24,614 nt of DNA, taken from assembly GCA_000482145.1 (NCBI GenBank), contig AUXH01000276.1, forward strand, positions 1 through 24,614, read 5' to 3'. Origin of the DNA: Strigomonas culicis. Taxonomy: Eukaryota > Euglenozoa > Kinetoplastea > Trypanosomatida > Trypanosomatidae. The notes under the pieces were generated by a model. The model made no database searches. It was not told the origin of the DNA and saw nothing but the letters and a program-made list of their open reading frames with translations. Positions 14,192 through 22,876 of this stretch are shown piece by piece (the stretch's first letter is position 1; every line of letters begins with the position of its first letter). The position numbers and the translations under genes are program-made.

Positions 14192-16285
14192 TCACAGGGC
14201 GCTGTAACTCACCTGCATGAGCACCTGGCCGCAGGTGGCCAGCAGCTCGCACCGACCGCCGAACGATGCCGTGGGCCGGGACAGCAGCGTGAGACGCGAG
14301 CCAAGCTCCAGCATGCTCGACTTCTGCGTCCGCGGTGTGTCCGCGCCCTTGCCATCTGCGGTCCGCATCTTGAGCGAGCCTTTGCGGCCGCCGGCGGCGG
14401 TCCCGTCCACCGTCGGCAGCTGCATCTGGCGCACCCCGACGGGGGCGTCGGCAGAGAAGAACCCCGACGACGTGTTGCCCGCCGTGACGTCGATCGTGTA
14501 CAGGCTGCTACTGAACCCGCCGGTGCCGACATGCGTGCGATTCAAGAAGGCGATGTCGAACCGCTCAAACAGCAGGTCGGACTGGTACAGCGTCTCGAAG
14601 TCGTCCCGCAGGTGGGGGTGCAGCTCCCACACGCGCACGGGCTGGAAGCTGTTGCTGTCCGGGAGAAAGCTGTCGCGCTTGCGGCGCGGGCTGCTGGCCG
14701 CCATCGTCGCGGAGCCGCCGGTGGCGCTGCGCACATCCCACAGACACACCGTCATGAAGTCCCGCCCCGCGATGTAGCGGCTGCAGGGACTCAGTGCGCA
14801 GTCGCACAGGCTGTGCGTCACGTGGTCGAAGGTGCCGTCCGCCTCGCGCGGCGGGTTGAAGAAGATCTGCGGCGCCTGGTTGATCCACTTGAGGCTCTGG
14901 CGCATGTCTATCACGCGCACGTTACCGGCGGAGGTGGCCACGAAGAGCAGGAAGGGCTCGTGGGGGAAGTTGCGCACCGTGCGGATGGCCTCTCGCGCCT
15001 CCTCCTCGCCGGACGGGCGCAGGTTGTACGTCTCGATGCACATGTCGGGGTACTCCGTGCACCACAGCTGCATTGTCAGGTCGTCCGCCGACACGAACTG
15101 CTCGCTGTCTGACAGGGGGCAGAGGGAGTTGATGTTGTACTCGTGGTTGAGGGCGTACTTGGTCACCATCTTCATCGCCACGGTCGACCCGCGCGAGGGC
15201 GCCGTCAGCGGTCCGACGCTGCTCGCCTCCAGCTGGTCCACCATCTTGAAGGGCTCCACCGACTCGCGCACGGAGGGAAAGATCTTGTACAGCTTCGGCA
15301 CCTTCTCGTTGGCCGTCAGCAGGAACGGCACGGAGCTGACCTGCGACAGAAAGGACATGGCCGTCACGTTGGGCGTCACCTCCACATTGTTCAAGGGGTC
15401 GATGACGGACGTGTAGGCGTATTGGCTCACGTGAAAGTCATAGGTGTCCTGCGTGCGCGGCGGGGGCAGCGCGGCGTCCGCGGTGGCGCGATAGTGCTCC
15501 TCGTTCTGCTCCATCGCCGCCATGGCGTGGCGCTGCGCGGCGGAAATTGGCTTGCGGCGCATGACAGAAACCCGTCCCGTCCGCTCCCCAATCGCGACGT
15601 AGTCGCCGGAGGTGGCAATGGCGGAGATGTACTCAGTGGGGTTCTGGCGAAAGGTGGCGGTGTTCGAGGTGGGGTGTACGAGCGAGCTCGGGCCCATGTA
15701 CTCCTTGAAGGGGACGCCCATGACATAGCTGTCCTCCAGGCGGAACCTCTCCACCGTGTTTGGTACGAAGTCGGTGGTCACGGAGAGCGCCCCGGGGTCC
15801 GTGTAGGAGGCTCGCCTGTCGATGGAGGGGGCCAGCACCTCCGAGCCGGGCCGTCCCATGGACGGCGAGGTTTCGCGCGCCTGCTGGTGCTCGACGAGCG
15901 TCACGATGGCCGCCGGGCGCAGTAGGTTCGGGGGCGACACAGATTCCTCATCGCCAGACCGCTGGCTGCTGCCCATGACGGCCTCCAGCAAAGGGTCCGA
16001 CACGCCGACCAAACCGCCCTCCACGGCACTGGGCGGCGCGCCATGGAAGTGGAGCAAGCCGTCTAGGTTGGCGTGGTGCCTGGGGCTCACGGTCGGGTCC
16101 GTGTTGTCGGAGGTCGTGGAGGTGTTCGCGATGCCTGCTGACGCGCCCGCTGTCGACGCTTTGGAGCTGGCGGGCGCGGCGCCTGCTCGCGGGGAATAGA
16201 GGCCGGGTTGGGTGTCATCCGCGTCCTTCATCGTACTCCGCTTCTTCTTGAGCGATCCATCTAGATTGAGGGAGGGACTAAACAT
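14192..16285 (-). CDS. PP2A regulatory subunit B, B55/PPP2R2-like, with long N-terminal extension
   Basis: 697 residues, ATG at 16283-16285, stop TGA at 14192-14194. The C-terminal two thirds follow the B55 beta-propeller in order: TEYISAIATSGDYVAIGERT (217-236, first blade); YTSVIDPLNNVEVTPNVTAM (291-310), equivalent to the FDYLKSLEIEEKIN region; FLLTANEKVPKLYKI (321-335); HEYNINSLCPLSDSEQFVSA (381-400) followed by DDLTMQLW, the hallmark B55 blade; RYIAGRDFMTVCLWDVR (503-519); and VWELHPHLRDDFETLY (552-567). B55 subunits give PP2A its substrate choice, including cell-cycle targets. Residues 1-180 are an extra Ser/Pro/Ala-rich, probably disordered extension. Inserts also occur at about 247-282 and 520-548. 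Typical B55 proteins are about 450 residues. An in-frame ATG at residue 19 is an alternative start. Confidence 0.88.
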   Translation of the reverse strand: MFSPSLNLDGSLKKKRSTMKDADDTQPGLYSPRAGAAPASSKASTAGASAGIANTSTTSDNTDPTVSPRHHANLDGLLHFHGAPPSAVEGGLVGVSDPLLEAVMGSSQRSGDEESVSPPNLLRPAAIVTLVEHQQARETSPSMGRPGSEVLAPSIDRRASYTDPGALSVTTDFVPNTVERFRLEDSYVMGVPFKEYMGPSSLVHPTSNTATFRQNPTEYISAIATSGDYVAIGERTGRVSVMRRKPISAAQRHAMAAMEQNEEHYRATADAALPPPRTQDTYDFHVSQYAYTSVIDPLNNVEVTPNVTAMSFLSQVSSVPFLLTANEKVPKLYKIFPSVRESVEPFKMVDQLEASSVGPLTAPSRGSTVAMKMVTKYALNHEYNINSLCPLSDSEQFVSADDLTMQLWCTEYPDMCIETYNLRPSGEEEAREAIRTVRNFPHEPFLLFVATSAGNVRVIDMRQSLKWINQAPQIFFNPPREADGTFDHVTHSLCDCALSPCSRYIAGRDFMTVCLWDVRSATGGSATMAASSPRRKRDSFLPDSNSFQPVRVWELHPHLRDDFETLYQSDLLFERFDIAFLNRTHVGTGGFSSSLYTIDVTAGNTSSGFFSADAPVGVRQMQLPTVDGTAAGGRKGSLKMRTADGKGADTPRTQKSSMLELGSRLTLLSRPTASFGGRCELLATCGQVLMQVSYSAL

Positions 16286-16314
16286 GAGAAGTGTAAGGCG
16301 ACAAAAGAGCGCCT

Positions 16315-16330
16315 CTGAAAAAAAAAAGAA
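16315..16330 (-). promoter_or_regulatory. Putative trans-splice acceptor for the B55-like gene
   Basis: Minus-strand TTCTTTTTTTTTTCAG, with the AG at 16315-16316 and a 29-nt 5' UTR. This is a textbook acceptor and supports the first ATG at 16285. Confidence 0.8.
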
Positions 16331-16641
16331 TTCTACAAAAGCGGTACTACTGAACTTCCACTATTAATGTAAACAAAGTGGGCTTAGAGATGGTAGTGAA
16401 AAGAAGGAAGACAAAGCAAAAAAAGATGTCCCTAGAATGCACACAAAAGGACGACATCATATGCACGGGAGTCCTACCGTGACGAAACGATTACATCACC
16501 ACAACAAGTATAAGCTCTTTTTTCTTAAAGAAACAGATTAGAGATACAAATAGTGTGACGCCAAAAGACAACGTTCCGTTCATATGCGTGCATGTATGAC
16601 ACGCACTATCCTACTGAATCACCAGTATGCTCCGACATACG
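16331..16641. other. Intergenic spacer between small mitochondrial gene and B55-like gene
   Basis: Part of a 356-base gap of A-rich, mixed sequence. No ORF with a splice tract and no RNA gene was recognised. Confidence 0.55.
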
Positions 16642-17103
16642 CTAGCTTCGCATATCCTTCGCGTTGCGGATGGTGTCCTCATACGAGAACTCAAACTTCT
16701 TGCGAAAAGCTAAGTCTTGGAAGTCGTAACCACGACGGTCCGCCTTGTTGTACATGCGATGGCTCACCCAGTCGACTGGGCACTGCACGCGCCGTGCCTG
16801 CAGATCTCGCCACCAGTAGGCATCCTTGTACTCGGGCGGGATCGGTATGCTGTGGTACTGCTGGTCGGGAACAAGATGGGCCTCCTTCTCCCAGTGAGGG
16901 TCGTAACGCTCCTCGTAGGTGTCGTGGTCCACGTAGCGGCTCGCGTGGACGAGCTTGCGCGGCTCGTACATGGGAAGCGGGTCCCAGTTATAGCGGTGCA
17001 AGGACTTCTTGCTGAGGATGCGCTTCAGCTGGTGGGAGAACATGCCCTGTCCCTGCTTGAAAATGACAGGGTTCTTACGCAGGACATCACTGCACCTAAA
17101 CAT
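16642..17103 (-). CDS. Small basic protein, probably mitochondrial (second one)
   Basis: 153 residues from ATG at 17101-17103 to TAG at 16642-16644. The frame stays open 18 codons further upstream, but only to a TTG, so I use the ATG. The N terminus (MFRCSDVLRKNPVIFKQGQG) is basic and amphipathic, as in a mitochondrial presequence. The body is rich in Tyr, Trp, His, Asp and Arg (KSLHRYNWDPLPMYEPRKLV at about 33-52; YEERYDPHWEKEAHLVPDQQ at about 63-82; AYWWRDLQARRV at about 95-106; CPVDWVSHRMYNKADRRGYD at about 108-127). No membrane span or enzyme motif is visible. Its composition resembles the 148-residue protein at 8903-9349, and both look like trypanosomatid-specific subunits of the mitoribosome or a respiratory complex. 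That placement is inference. Confidence 0.8.
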   Translation of the reverse strand: MFRCSDVLRKNPVIFKQGQGMFSHQLKRILSKKSLHRYNWDPLPMYEPRKLVHASRYVDHDTYEERYDPHWEKEAHLVPDQQYHSIPIPPEYKDAYWWRDLQARRVQCPVDWVSHRMYNKADRRGYDFQDLAFRKKFEFSYEDTIRNAKDMRS

Positions 17104-17187
17104 CGCGGATTCAATAAAGAAACAAAAATGAATGTACCTTTTCCTACAGATATACAACAGCCGGTTTCTTTTTTTTCTTTTCTTGCT

Positions 17188-17216
17188 CTGCAGTGCATGG
17201 AAAGAGGGGGGGGGTA
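17188..17216 (-). promoter_or_regulatory. Putative trans-splice acceptor for the 153-residue gene
   Basis: A C-run of nine with CTCTTTCC precedes CATGCACTGCAG; the CAG is at 17188-17190, giving a 5' UTR of about 85 nt. An alternative, TATATCTGTAG, has its AG at 17144-17145. Both keep the ATG at 17103 as the first ATG. Confidence 0.45.
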
Positions 17217-17700
17217 AGAAAGAAGGAGAGGTGAGAGTAAAGGGGTTAAATAAAGAAGCACAGAAAGGTCTTCACTTCATCCGAATGTATCTCTATTAGG
17301 ATGACAGTTAAGGAGAATACTGCTCTTTCTTTTTCTTTTTTATTCATTATAACAACCGGGGGTAGTGTCAAACATTCTATAAAGTGTGATTTCTATGATG
17401 AATGAAAACAAACAAAAAAAATGAAAAGAGTTAAAGAACGCCTTTTAAAACAACACAGAAAACGATGTATCAAACGGAGAGAGAATGTATACTTCTGCGC
17501 GTTCTTTTTTTTTTCTTTACTGAATAACAAAGAGAAAAAAAAAAGTCTAAAAAAAAAAGAAGAAGAAAAAGTATCGTTAAATAATAATTAATGATCTCTA
17601 TGATAGATATGCTCTCTATTAGTGACTGTTTGCTTCTATTGAAATGTACGAGTATTTTATATGTTCGAACTCTTTTGTTTTTCCTCTTGTCGAATACTCC
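17217..17700. other. Long A/T-rich intergenic spacer
   Basis: Most of a 597-base gap after the 1318-residue gene. It holds several homopolymer runs (about 17330-17340, 17505-17516, 17533-17575) and no supported gene. A plus-strand frame starting near 17591 runs into the antisense of the next gene and is not credible. Confidence 0.55.
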
Positions 17701-20700
17701 TTACTTTCTGCTGTTCTTTGCAGTGTGGCGAATCTTCTTGGATGCGCGAAACACCTTCATGTTGGACTTGCGTCCGGAGGCAGGGCTAAGGGGGTACTGT
17801 GAAGTGGCCACAACGCGGTTAGGCGAGGGCGTGCGGACCGCGGTCGCGGCCACATCGGCCTGGGGGCTCCGCGTCGCCTTCGCCTTAGAGGACTGCAGCA
17901 GGCGGACGCGAATGTCGTCGCGCAGCTTCATGAGCATGGTCAGCTTCTCGCGCATCGCCTTCAGCACGGCCTCCGTCTCCTCGTCATCGTAGTCGTTCGC
18001 GCGCTCTTGCACCTCAATGGTGCCCTGCAGTGACTGGATGCTGTCGAGCATGCCATCGAGCCGCAGGCGCAGCTTCTCGGCCTCCGCGTCCTCGAAGGGC
18101 TCCTGCGGCGTCTGCGCGTCGTCTCCCACGTCCGCCGCGGCGCCCAGCTCGTCACCCGCGACGGTGTCCGCCTCCGCTGCGGCGTCGTGGGCACGCAGCC
18201 CCTCCTCCGCCTCCGCGTACGGCGATTCGATCCCCTCCGCGGCGGCGGCGGTGACCTGCTCCGTGTCCTCGTCCAGGCTTGTGTTGTCGTTCTGGGCAGC
18301 GCGGCGGACCTCCTCGGCCATGCGCTCCGCGTCACTCTTCTTCACCTCGTAGGCGAGCGTCTCCGCCATGCTGATGGAGGAGGGCAGGCCGAACGTGGTG
18401 GCGCCCTGGCGGCGGAGTTTGTCCTGCGCGATGCGCAGCCCGCTGATCTGGCGCCGCGCCTTCACGATGCCCTGCTCCAGTTTGCCCTGCACGCTGCGGG
18501 AGGTGGTGTGCATGAGGCGCTTCTCGAGCAAGCTGATGTTGAAGCGGTGCGTCTCAATCTCCTTCTGGATCTTCTGGTACTCCGTGTCCTGCGTGGAGGC
18601 CGCCTCCTGCGCCTCCTCCCGCGCACGCGCCGCGTCGCGCGCGTTGGCCCAGGGGGCATTCTGCTGCACCGAGGCGATGCAATCGTTCAGCTCCTCCAGG
18701 TCCGCGCGGGACTCCGCCAGCACGGCCATGAGCGTCTCGTCGTCCTCGTCGCCCTCCACCTCCATCTGCGTCTCCAGGGCGGCGATCTCGCGGCGCAGGC
18801 GGCCGGCCGCGAGGTGCAGGCCGTCGTACTGCTCGGGGGTGCACATGAACCCATTCGTCGCCGCCGCCGGGGCGGCCGGCGCCTCACGGGCCACGGCAGC
18901 GGCGTGGTGGTGCTCCGCCTCGGACGGACGCGCGGCCTCCTCCTCCTCCGCCGCCAGTGTGGTGGTGGCGTCGTCGTGATGTGCGGCCTTCTCCTCCTCG
19001 GCGCCGGCGCCGTTCAGCCTCGAGCGGACCTGCTCCAGCTTCCACAGCAGCTCCTTTTCTAGTTCGAGCGCCGCCTGCTCGGCCTCCTTCTGGCGCTGCG
19101 CGGCCTCCTCGGCCGCGCGCATCGCCTTCTGCGCCTCCTGCCGCTGCCGCTCGAGGTGCTCCAGCTGCTCCTCGCGCTGCGCCTGCAGCTCCACCTCCAT
19201 CTCCTGCGCCTTCACGGTGCTCTCCTCCTCCGCAAGGTAGTGCAGCTCGGACTTGAGGGACTCGATGGTGCTCTCGGCGTCATCGATGGACTGCTGCATC
19301 TCCTTCTCCATGGCGTCCTTGCGCTGGAGGAGATGCTCCAGCTCACTCTCAGCGGCAGCCACCTGGCCCTCGATCTTCTCCCGCTTCAGTGCAAGCTCCT
19401 CCAAGCGCGACGTGGGCTCGGCCGCCTCCTCCTCCTCGGCCGCCGCGGCCGTCAGGGCGTCGTCCGTAATCTCGACATCGTCCGCGTCGACATCGGCGAC
19501 CGCCTCCGCGGCTAGGTCGTCCTTCTCCGCCGCAAAGCGCTCCACATCGTCGTCCGCCTCCTCGGGCGCCGCGGTCATCCGCACGCGGTTCGACTCCTGC
19601 TCCGCGTTGTAGCTGTGGATGGCGCTCTCGATCTCGTCGTCGTCCACGTCGAGCCCCTCGGCGCTGCCCTCGCTCCTCTCCAGGTCCTCCGCAGTGAACT
19701 CCGGGGCCTCGCGGTACTGGGGCGTGTTTGTGGGAATGACAAAGCCGACGGTGCGCTGCTCCTTGGGGTGGTTATCGGGCGCGACGGTGTTGCCACCGTC
19801 GTCGTCATCCTTGTCAGCCGTCACGTCCTCCTCCTCCGCTGCGGCGAAGTCTTCCTTCTCTTTGCCCTCGCCGTGCATCACCCGATGCGAGCCGGCAATC
19901 TTGTTGGCCTCGTTGAGGCGGTCCGACAGCTTGGAAAGAATGGCCCTCGACTTGGCGAGGCACTGTTGGAGGTCCGCGACCTGGTCCATGTCGTCCGTGC
20001 GCAGCAGACGCCGGCGGAGGAGGGAGACCTCCACCTTCGCCTTGTGGTAGGCGCTCACCAGCGACTGCATGTCCTCGCCGTCCTCGTGCTTCGGGGCGGC
20101 CTTGGCCCGGCGCGACTCCTTCGGCGCAGACGCCCGCTGGTGCTCGCTCGACACGGCGAACTCTCGGATGACACGACCGCGCGGGTGCGTGGCCTGGCGC
20201 ATCGAGGGGACGGACATGGTCGCGTGGCGGATCTTGTCGTGGTCATCCCCGTCCACCTCCTCCGCGGCGGCGTCCATCGCCGCGTACATGTCAGAAACGG
20301 TGTCGTCGCGCTTGTGGCTGCGCTTGCCCTTGCCCTTGTACGGCCGCTCCAGCGCGGGCACCCCCATCAGACGGATGGACTCCGTGAGCGACGGCTCCGC
20401 ATCCTCGCTCGCCTTGCGGCGGATGAGCAGGCGCGAGGCCGGCAGGGTGCCCGCCTCGGCACGGGCCACGGCGTCCGTGATGGGCAGCGCCTCCGGCTTG
20501 CCGTCGGCGCCCTCCGACAGCTCCGCGAGGTCGACGAAGTCGGTGAAATTGGAGAAGAAGAGCAGGCAGTCGCGGTCGGAGATGACCTCCGGGCTCCACC
20601 CGAAGCGGCGGTACACAACGCTCATGGGCTCCCAGGAGAGATGGATGCTCTCGTACCGGCGGCGAAGAAAGTCCTCCACGGACCAATCCAGCAGCAGCTC

Positions 20701-21657
20701 CGTGTCACGGGAGCGGTACAGGTGCAGGCGGCGGCACGCGTGAAGGTCGCTCAGAGAGCTCTTCAGCACGGCGGGGTTGATGGCATTCGCGAGATGCGCA
20801 ATCTGGACCGCGGTGAAGGGGTAGTCGGTCAGCTGCAGCAGCGGGCGGACGCAGGTGTTGATCACTTCCGCGTTGTAGCGGCCCGACACGCGTATGTCCT
20901 TGCGGAAGCGGATCATGTCCTTGTTGAGGCGTGTCACCAGGTCCTTGAAGAAGGGGTGCTCCCGCACCACCTTCATCGACGCATCTCCTTCCTCCTCGGC
21001 CTCGTCCTCCTCCTCCATGGCCGCCACACGGTTCTTGTTGTCTTCGGCCCTCACCAGAGTGCGCTCGTCCTCCTCCGAGGCCTTGTACGACGAGGGCACC
21101 TCGTCGTCGTCCCCTTCCTCTGGAATCTCAAGCGCTCGCAGCACGTCGTCGCCGTCGTCCTCTTGCGCCTCGACGGACTTGTGCACAGGGGCGACCTTTC
21201 GGTTGGCAACAAACTTTTTGGAGGGCTCCACCTCCACATAGTCGTCCTCTTCCTCTACGGCTTCGATCGGCCTCTCCTCCTTCTGCGGCCTCCGGTCGTG
21301 GCTCCATTTTTTAGAGGAGGACGAAGAAGAGGGCTGGTGGTGCCGCTTTGGCGCGGTAGACGACACAAACAGATCCGGCTCGCGGGCCTCCATATCAACG
21401 CTGTCAAACTTGCTGGTAAAGCTGATCTTCTTCGGCCGCGGCTTGAACAAGCCAGCGTAGTGGTTCTTCACGTTGCGCTGCGGAGGGGGGGTGAACTCAT
21501 CCTCCTCGTAGACGACTCGCGCTGCTTTTTTCTCGGCGTACTTCCTGCCACCGCGCTCGTTACTACTGGTGTAGTTGGAGGAGAAGGAGAGGCAAGCGGC
21601 CTTGAGAGGGGCAGCATTGCGGGAGGTGGTAGCCCCCTTAATCGCACGGCGCATCAT
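17701..21657 (-). CDS. Large acidic coiled-coil protein with mitochondrial-type N terminus, function unknown
   Basis: 1318 residues from ATG at 21655-21657 to TAA at 17701-17703. The frame continues ten codons upstream only to a GTG, and those codons lie in the predicted 5' UTR. The N terminus MMRRAIKGATTSRNAAPLKA and the next 15 residues are basic and Ser/Ala-rich without acids, as in a mitochondrial presequence. A Lys/acidic low-complexity region follows to about 230. A probable folded helical domain covers about 232-380 (HPFFKDLVTRLNKDMIRFRK, then LQLTDYPFTAVQIAHLANAI, then LSWEPMSVVYRRFGWSPEVI). Acidic low-complexity segments then alternate with helices: a long coiled coil at about 750-880 and four similar helical hairpins at about 533-584, 940-1000, 1024-1082 and 1194-1250. 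The C terminus is basic. I recognise no family. A structural or RNP-associated mitochondrial role is only a guess, and a cytoskeletal protein remains possible. Confidence 0.85.
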   Translation of the reverse strand: MMRRAIKGATTSRNAAPLKAACLSFSSNYTSSNERGGRKYAEKKAARVVYEEDEFTPPPQRNVKNHYAGLFKPRPKKISFTSKFDSVDMEAREPDLFVSSTAPKRHHQPSSSSSSKKWSHDRRPQKEERPIEAVEEEDDYVEVEPSKKFVANRKVAPVHKSVEAQEDDGDDVLRALEIPEEGDDDEVPSSYKASEEDERTLVRAEDNKNRVAAMEEEDEAEEEGDASMKVVREHPFFKDLVTRLNKDMIRFRKDIRVSGRYNAEVINTCVRPLLQLTDYPFTAVQIAHLANAINPAVLKSSLSDLHACRRLHLYRSRDTELLLDWSVEDFLRRRYESIHLSWEPMSVVYRRFGWSPEVISDRDCLLFFSNFTDFVDLAELSEGADGKPEALPITDAVARAEAGTLPASRLLIRRKASEDAEPSLTESIRLMGVPALERPYKGKGKRSHKRDDTVSDMYAAMDAAAEEVDGDDHDKIRHATMSVPSMRQATHPRGRVIREFAVSSEHQRASAPKESRRAKAAPKHEDGEDMQSLVSAYHKAKVEVSLLRRRLLRTDDMDQVADLQQCLAKSRAILSKLSDRLNEANKIAGSHRVMHGEGKEKEDFAAAEEEDVTADKDDDDGGNTVAPDNHPKEQRTVGFVIPTNTPQYREAPEFTAEDLERSEGSAEGLDVDDDEIESAIHSYNAEQESNRVRMTAAPEEADDDVERFAAEKDDLAAEAVADVDADDVEITDDALTAAAAEEEEAAEPTSRLEELALKREKIEGQVAAAESELEHLLQRKDAMEKEMQQSIDDAESTIESLKSELHYLAEEESTVKAQEMEVELQAQREEQLEHLERQRQEAQKAMRAAEEAAQRQKEAEQAALELEKELLWKLEQVRSRLNGAGAEEEKAAHHDDATTTLAAEEEEAARPSEAEHHHAAAVAREAPAAPAAATNGFMCTPEQYDGLHLAAGRLRREIAALETQMEVEGDEDDETLMAVLAESRADLEELNDCIASVQQNAPWANARDAARAREEAQEAASTQDTEYQKIQKEIETHRFNISLLEKRLMHTTSRSVQGKLEQGIVKARRQISGLRIAQDKLRRQGATTFGLPSSISMAETLAYEVKKSDAERMAEEVRRAAQNDNTSLDEDTEQVTAAAAEGIESPYAEAEEGLRAHDAAAEADTVAGDELGAAADVGDDAQTPQEPFEDAEAEKLRLRLDGMLDSIQSLQGTIEVQERANDYDDEETEAVLKAMREKLTMLMKLRDDIRVRLLQSSKAKATRSPQADVAATAVRTPSPNRVVATSQYPLSPASGRKSNMKVFRASKKIRHTAKNSRK

Positions 21658-21721
21658 GATGCTGGGAGATGAATAGTTTTTAATCACTATTTATTTTTAT
21701 GTATATAGAAGAATCACTCAC

Positions 21722-21744
21722 CTGTGGGAGAGAAAAGAAAAATC
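21722..21744 (-). promoter_or_regulatory. Putative trans-splice acceptor for the 1318-residue gene
   Basis: Minus-strand GATTTTTCTTTTCTCTCCCACAG, with the AG at 21722-21723. It gives a 64-nt 5' UTR and makes the tandem ATGs at 21657 and 21654 the first start codons. A second AG (CATCTCCCAG) sits right before the ATG. Confidence 0.75.
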
Positions 21745-22035
21745 TATGCTGGAATGAAAAGAGTAACAAGTGGGGGAAAAAAAGAGGTGCTAAAGGGTTC
21801 TATGATGTGCTAAACAGATCGACTGTTTTCTCTTGATTGCTTCTTCTATATAAAAGCGAGGGGAGAGAAGTATGTGTTTTATTCTTACTGGTTAGATGAT
21901 GTAAAGAGCATTTCATTTGGCATGTGTAAACACAGAAGTGTGTATACATACGGATGTGCGTATGTGTGTGTTTTTATCCTACATGGCATGTGCAGTGCTG
22001 CAGCGCATATTAGTATACATAGCGATATCAGAATC
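21745..22035. other. Intergenic spacer between the EF-hand gene and the 1318-residue gene
   Basis: Part of a 378-base gap. A/T-rich with TG/CA-rich stretches around 21935-21975. No gene was recognised. Confidence 0.55.
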
Positions 22036-22755
22036 CTACTCAGATGCAAGAGTTTCCGCTACATCGGAGTAGAACAAACGGCCTGTTTCCGGGTCAGCAA
22101 GTGCCAAAACCATTTCCTCCACCTCCTTGTCGGAGAATCTATCGCCGTCGGACGTCATGGCCGCCCGCAGCTCTTCTACATCGACGTAGCCTTTGTTGTC
22201 CGTGTCCAGTGCCTTGAGGGCCTGATAGATGACGCTCTCCGACTGTCGAATCACGCACCGAGGATTCCGTTGCAACTTCTCCTGCGGGAAGAGGCCGGAT
22301 GCCGCTAATGTTTGACCGCCAAGAACGCCGGTGAGGAGTGCATCCACAAGGGCTGCCTTGAGGCGTGCTTTGCTGACCGCACCGGTCGACGGTCCGTCCT
22401 CCTCTAACAACTCTACGAGAAACACAACATCGTCTTGCGAAGGATTGAGGCCCATGGCGCGCGCCATGTAGGCGACCTGCATGGTCGGGAAGTAGTCGTC
22501 CTTCTCATCGGTGGCTGCCTTGTTGTTGCTCTTCCGCATATGGTCGCAGGCGATCACCACTTCGCACACATCATCGAAGTAGTGCTCCAGCCGCTGCTGG
22601 CGCCGGCTAGCGTGAGACGCCTTCTTGTAGAAGATGCCCGGTAAGCCGGACTCGTCCATGGGCTCAGGCGGCACTTCCACTTTAGGTGCCTCCTCTGCTT
22701 CTTTCTTGCCATCTTCTTTTTTGCCCTTGGCACCTTTCTTTTTTCCTGAACTCAT
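22036..22755 (-). CDS. EF-hand protein, dynein regulatory complex subunit 8 (DRC8/EFCAB2)-like
   Basis: 239 residues, ATG at 22753-22755, stop TAG at 22036-22038. A Lys/Glu-rich tail (1-30) precedes two calmodulin-like lobes. The N-terminal lobe (about 55-145) has degenerate EF-hands (YFPTMQVAYMARAMGLNPSQ, then VVFLVELLEEDGPSTGAVSK). The C-terminal lobe has one canonical calcium loop, DTDNKGYVDVEE (184-195), and a degenerate final loop (ADPETGRLFYSD, 220-231). The pattern FSDKEVEEMVLALADPETGR followed by FYSDV closely resembles the end of EFCAB2/DRC8, a subunit of the axonemal nexin-dynein regulatory complex, and the helix order also fits. The next gene upstream in transcription is IFT57, another flagellar protein. 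A different EF-hand or centrin-like axonemal protein cannot be excluded. Confidence 0.78.
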   Translation of the reverse strand: MSSGKKKGAKGKKEDGKKEAEEAPKVEVPPEPMDESGLPGIFYKKASHASRRQQRLEHYFDDVCEVVIACDHMRKSNNKAATDEKDDYFPTMQVAYMARAMGLNPSQDDVVFLVELLEEDGPSTGAVSKARLKAALVDALLTGVLGGQTLAASGLFPQEKLQRNPRCVIRQSESVIYQALKALDTDNKGYVDVEELRAAMTSDGDRFSDKEVEEMVLALADPETGRLFYSDVAETLASE

Positions 22756-22811
22756 TTAGGAATGAATAGGTTTCTATAGAAATTCGACGAATTGAATAAG
22801 AGATAACAATA

Positions 22812-22862
22812 CTGATATAACTATGTGTGTATAAGAGAAAGTAAGAGAGAAAGAGAGAGAGA
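22812..22862 (-). promoter_or_regulatory. Putative trans-splice acceptor for the EF-hand gene
   Basis: Minus-strand TCTCTCTCTCTTTCTCTCTTAC and TTTCTCTTATACACACATAG, with the AG at 22821-22822. A second candidate, TATATCAG, has its AG at 22812-22813. The 5' UTR would be 56 to 65 nt. Confidence 0.6.
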
Positions 22863-22876
22863 CACACACACACAGA
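22844..22876. repeat. GA/CA compound microsatellite
   Basis: GA units followed by CA units on the plus strand. On the transcript this is TG then TC and forms part of the pyrimidine-rich region upstream of the EF-hand gene. Confidence 0.85.

Noticed and set aside
17104..17157. 18-codon extension of the 153-residue protein
   Set aside because: It begins with TTG, and the ATG at 17103 starts a plausible mitochondrial presequence.
17660..17672. Possible tRNA B-box-like TTCGAAC
   Set aside because: No flanking GG and CC of a B box, no A box upstream and no cloverleaf could be drawn.
19615..21672. 685-codon plus-strand open frame
   Set aside because: It is antisense to the 1318-residue gene. It is rich in Val, Leu, Arg, His and Gly as expected from reverse reading of GC3-biased codons, and it has no domain or plus-strand splice tract.
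21658..21687. Ten-codon extension of the 1318-residue protein
   Set aside because: It begins with GTG and lies in the predicted 5' UTR; the tandem ATG at 21657 and 21654 is preferred and yields a better presequence.
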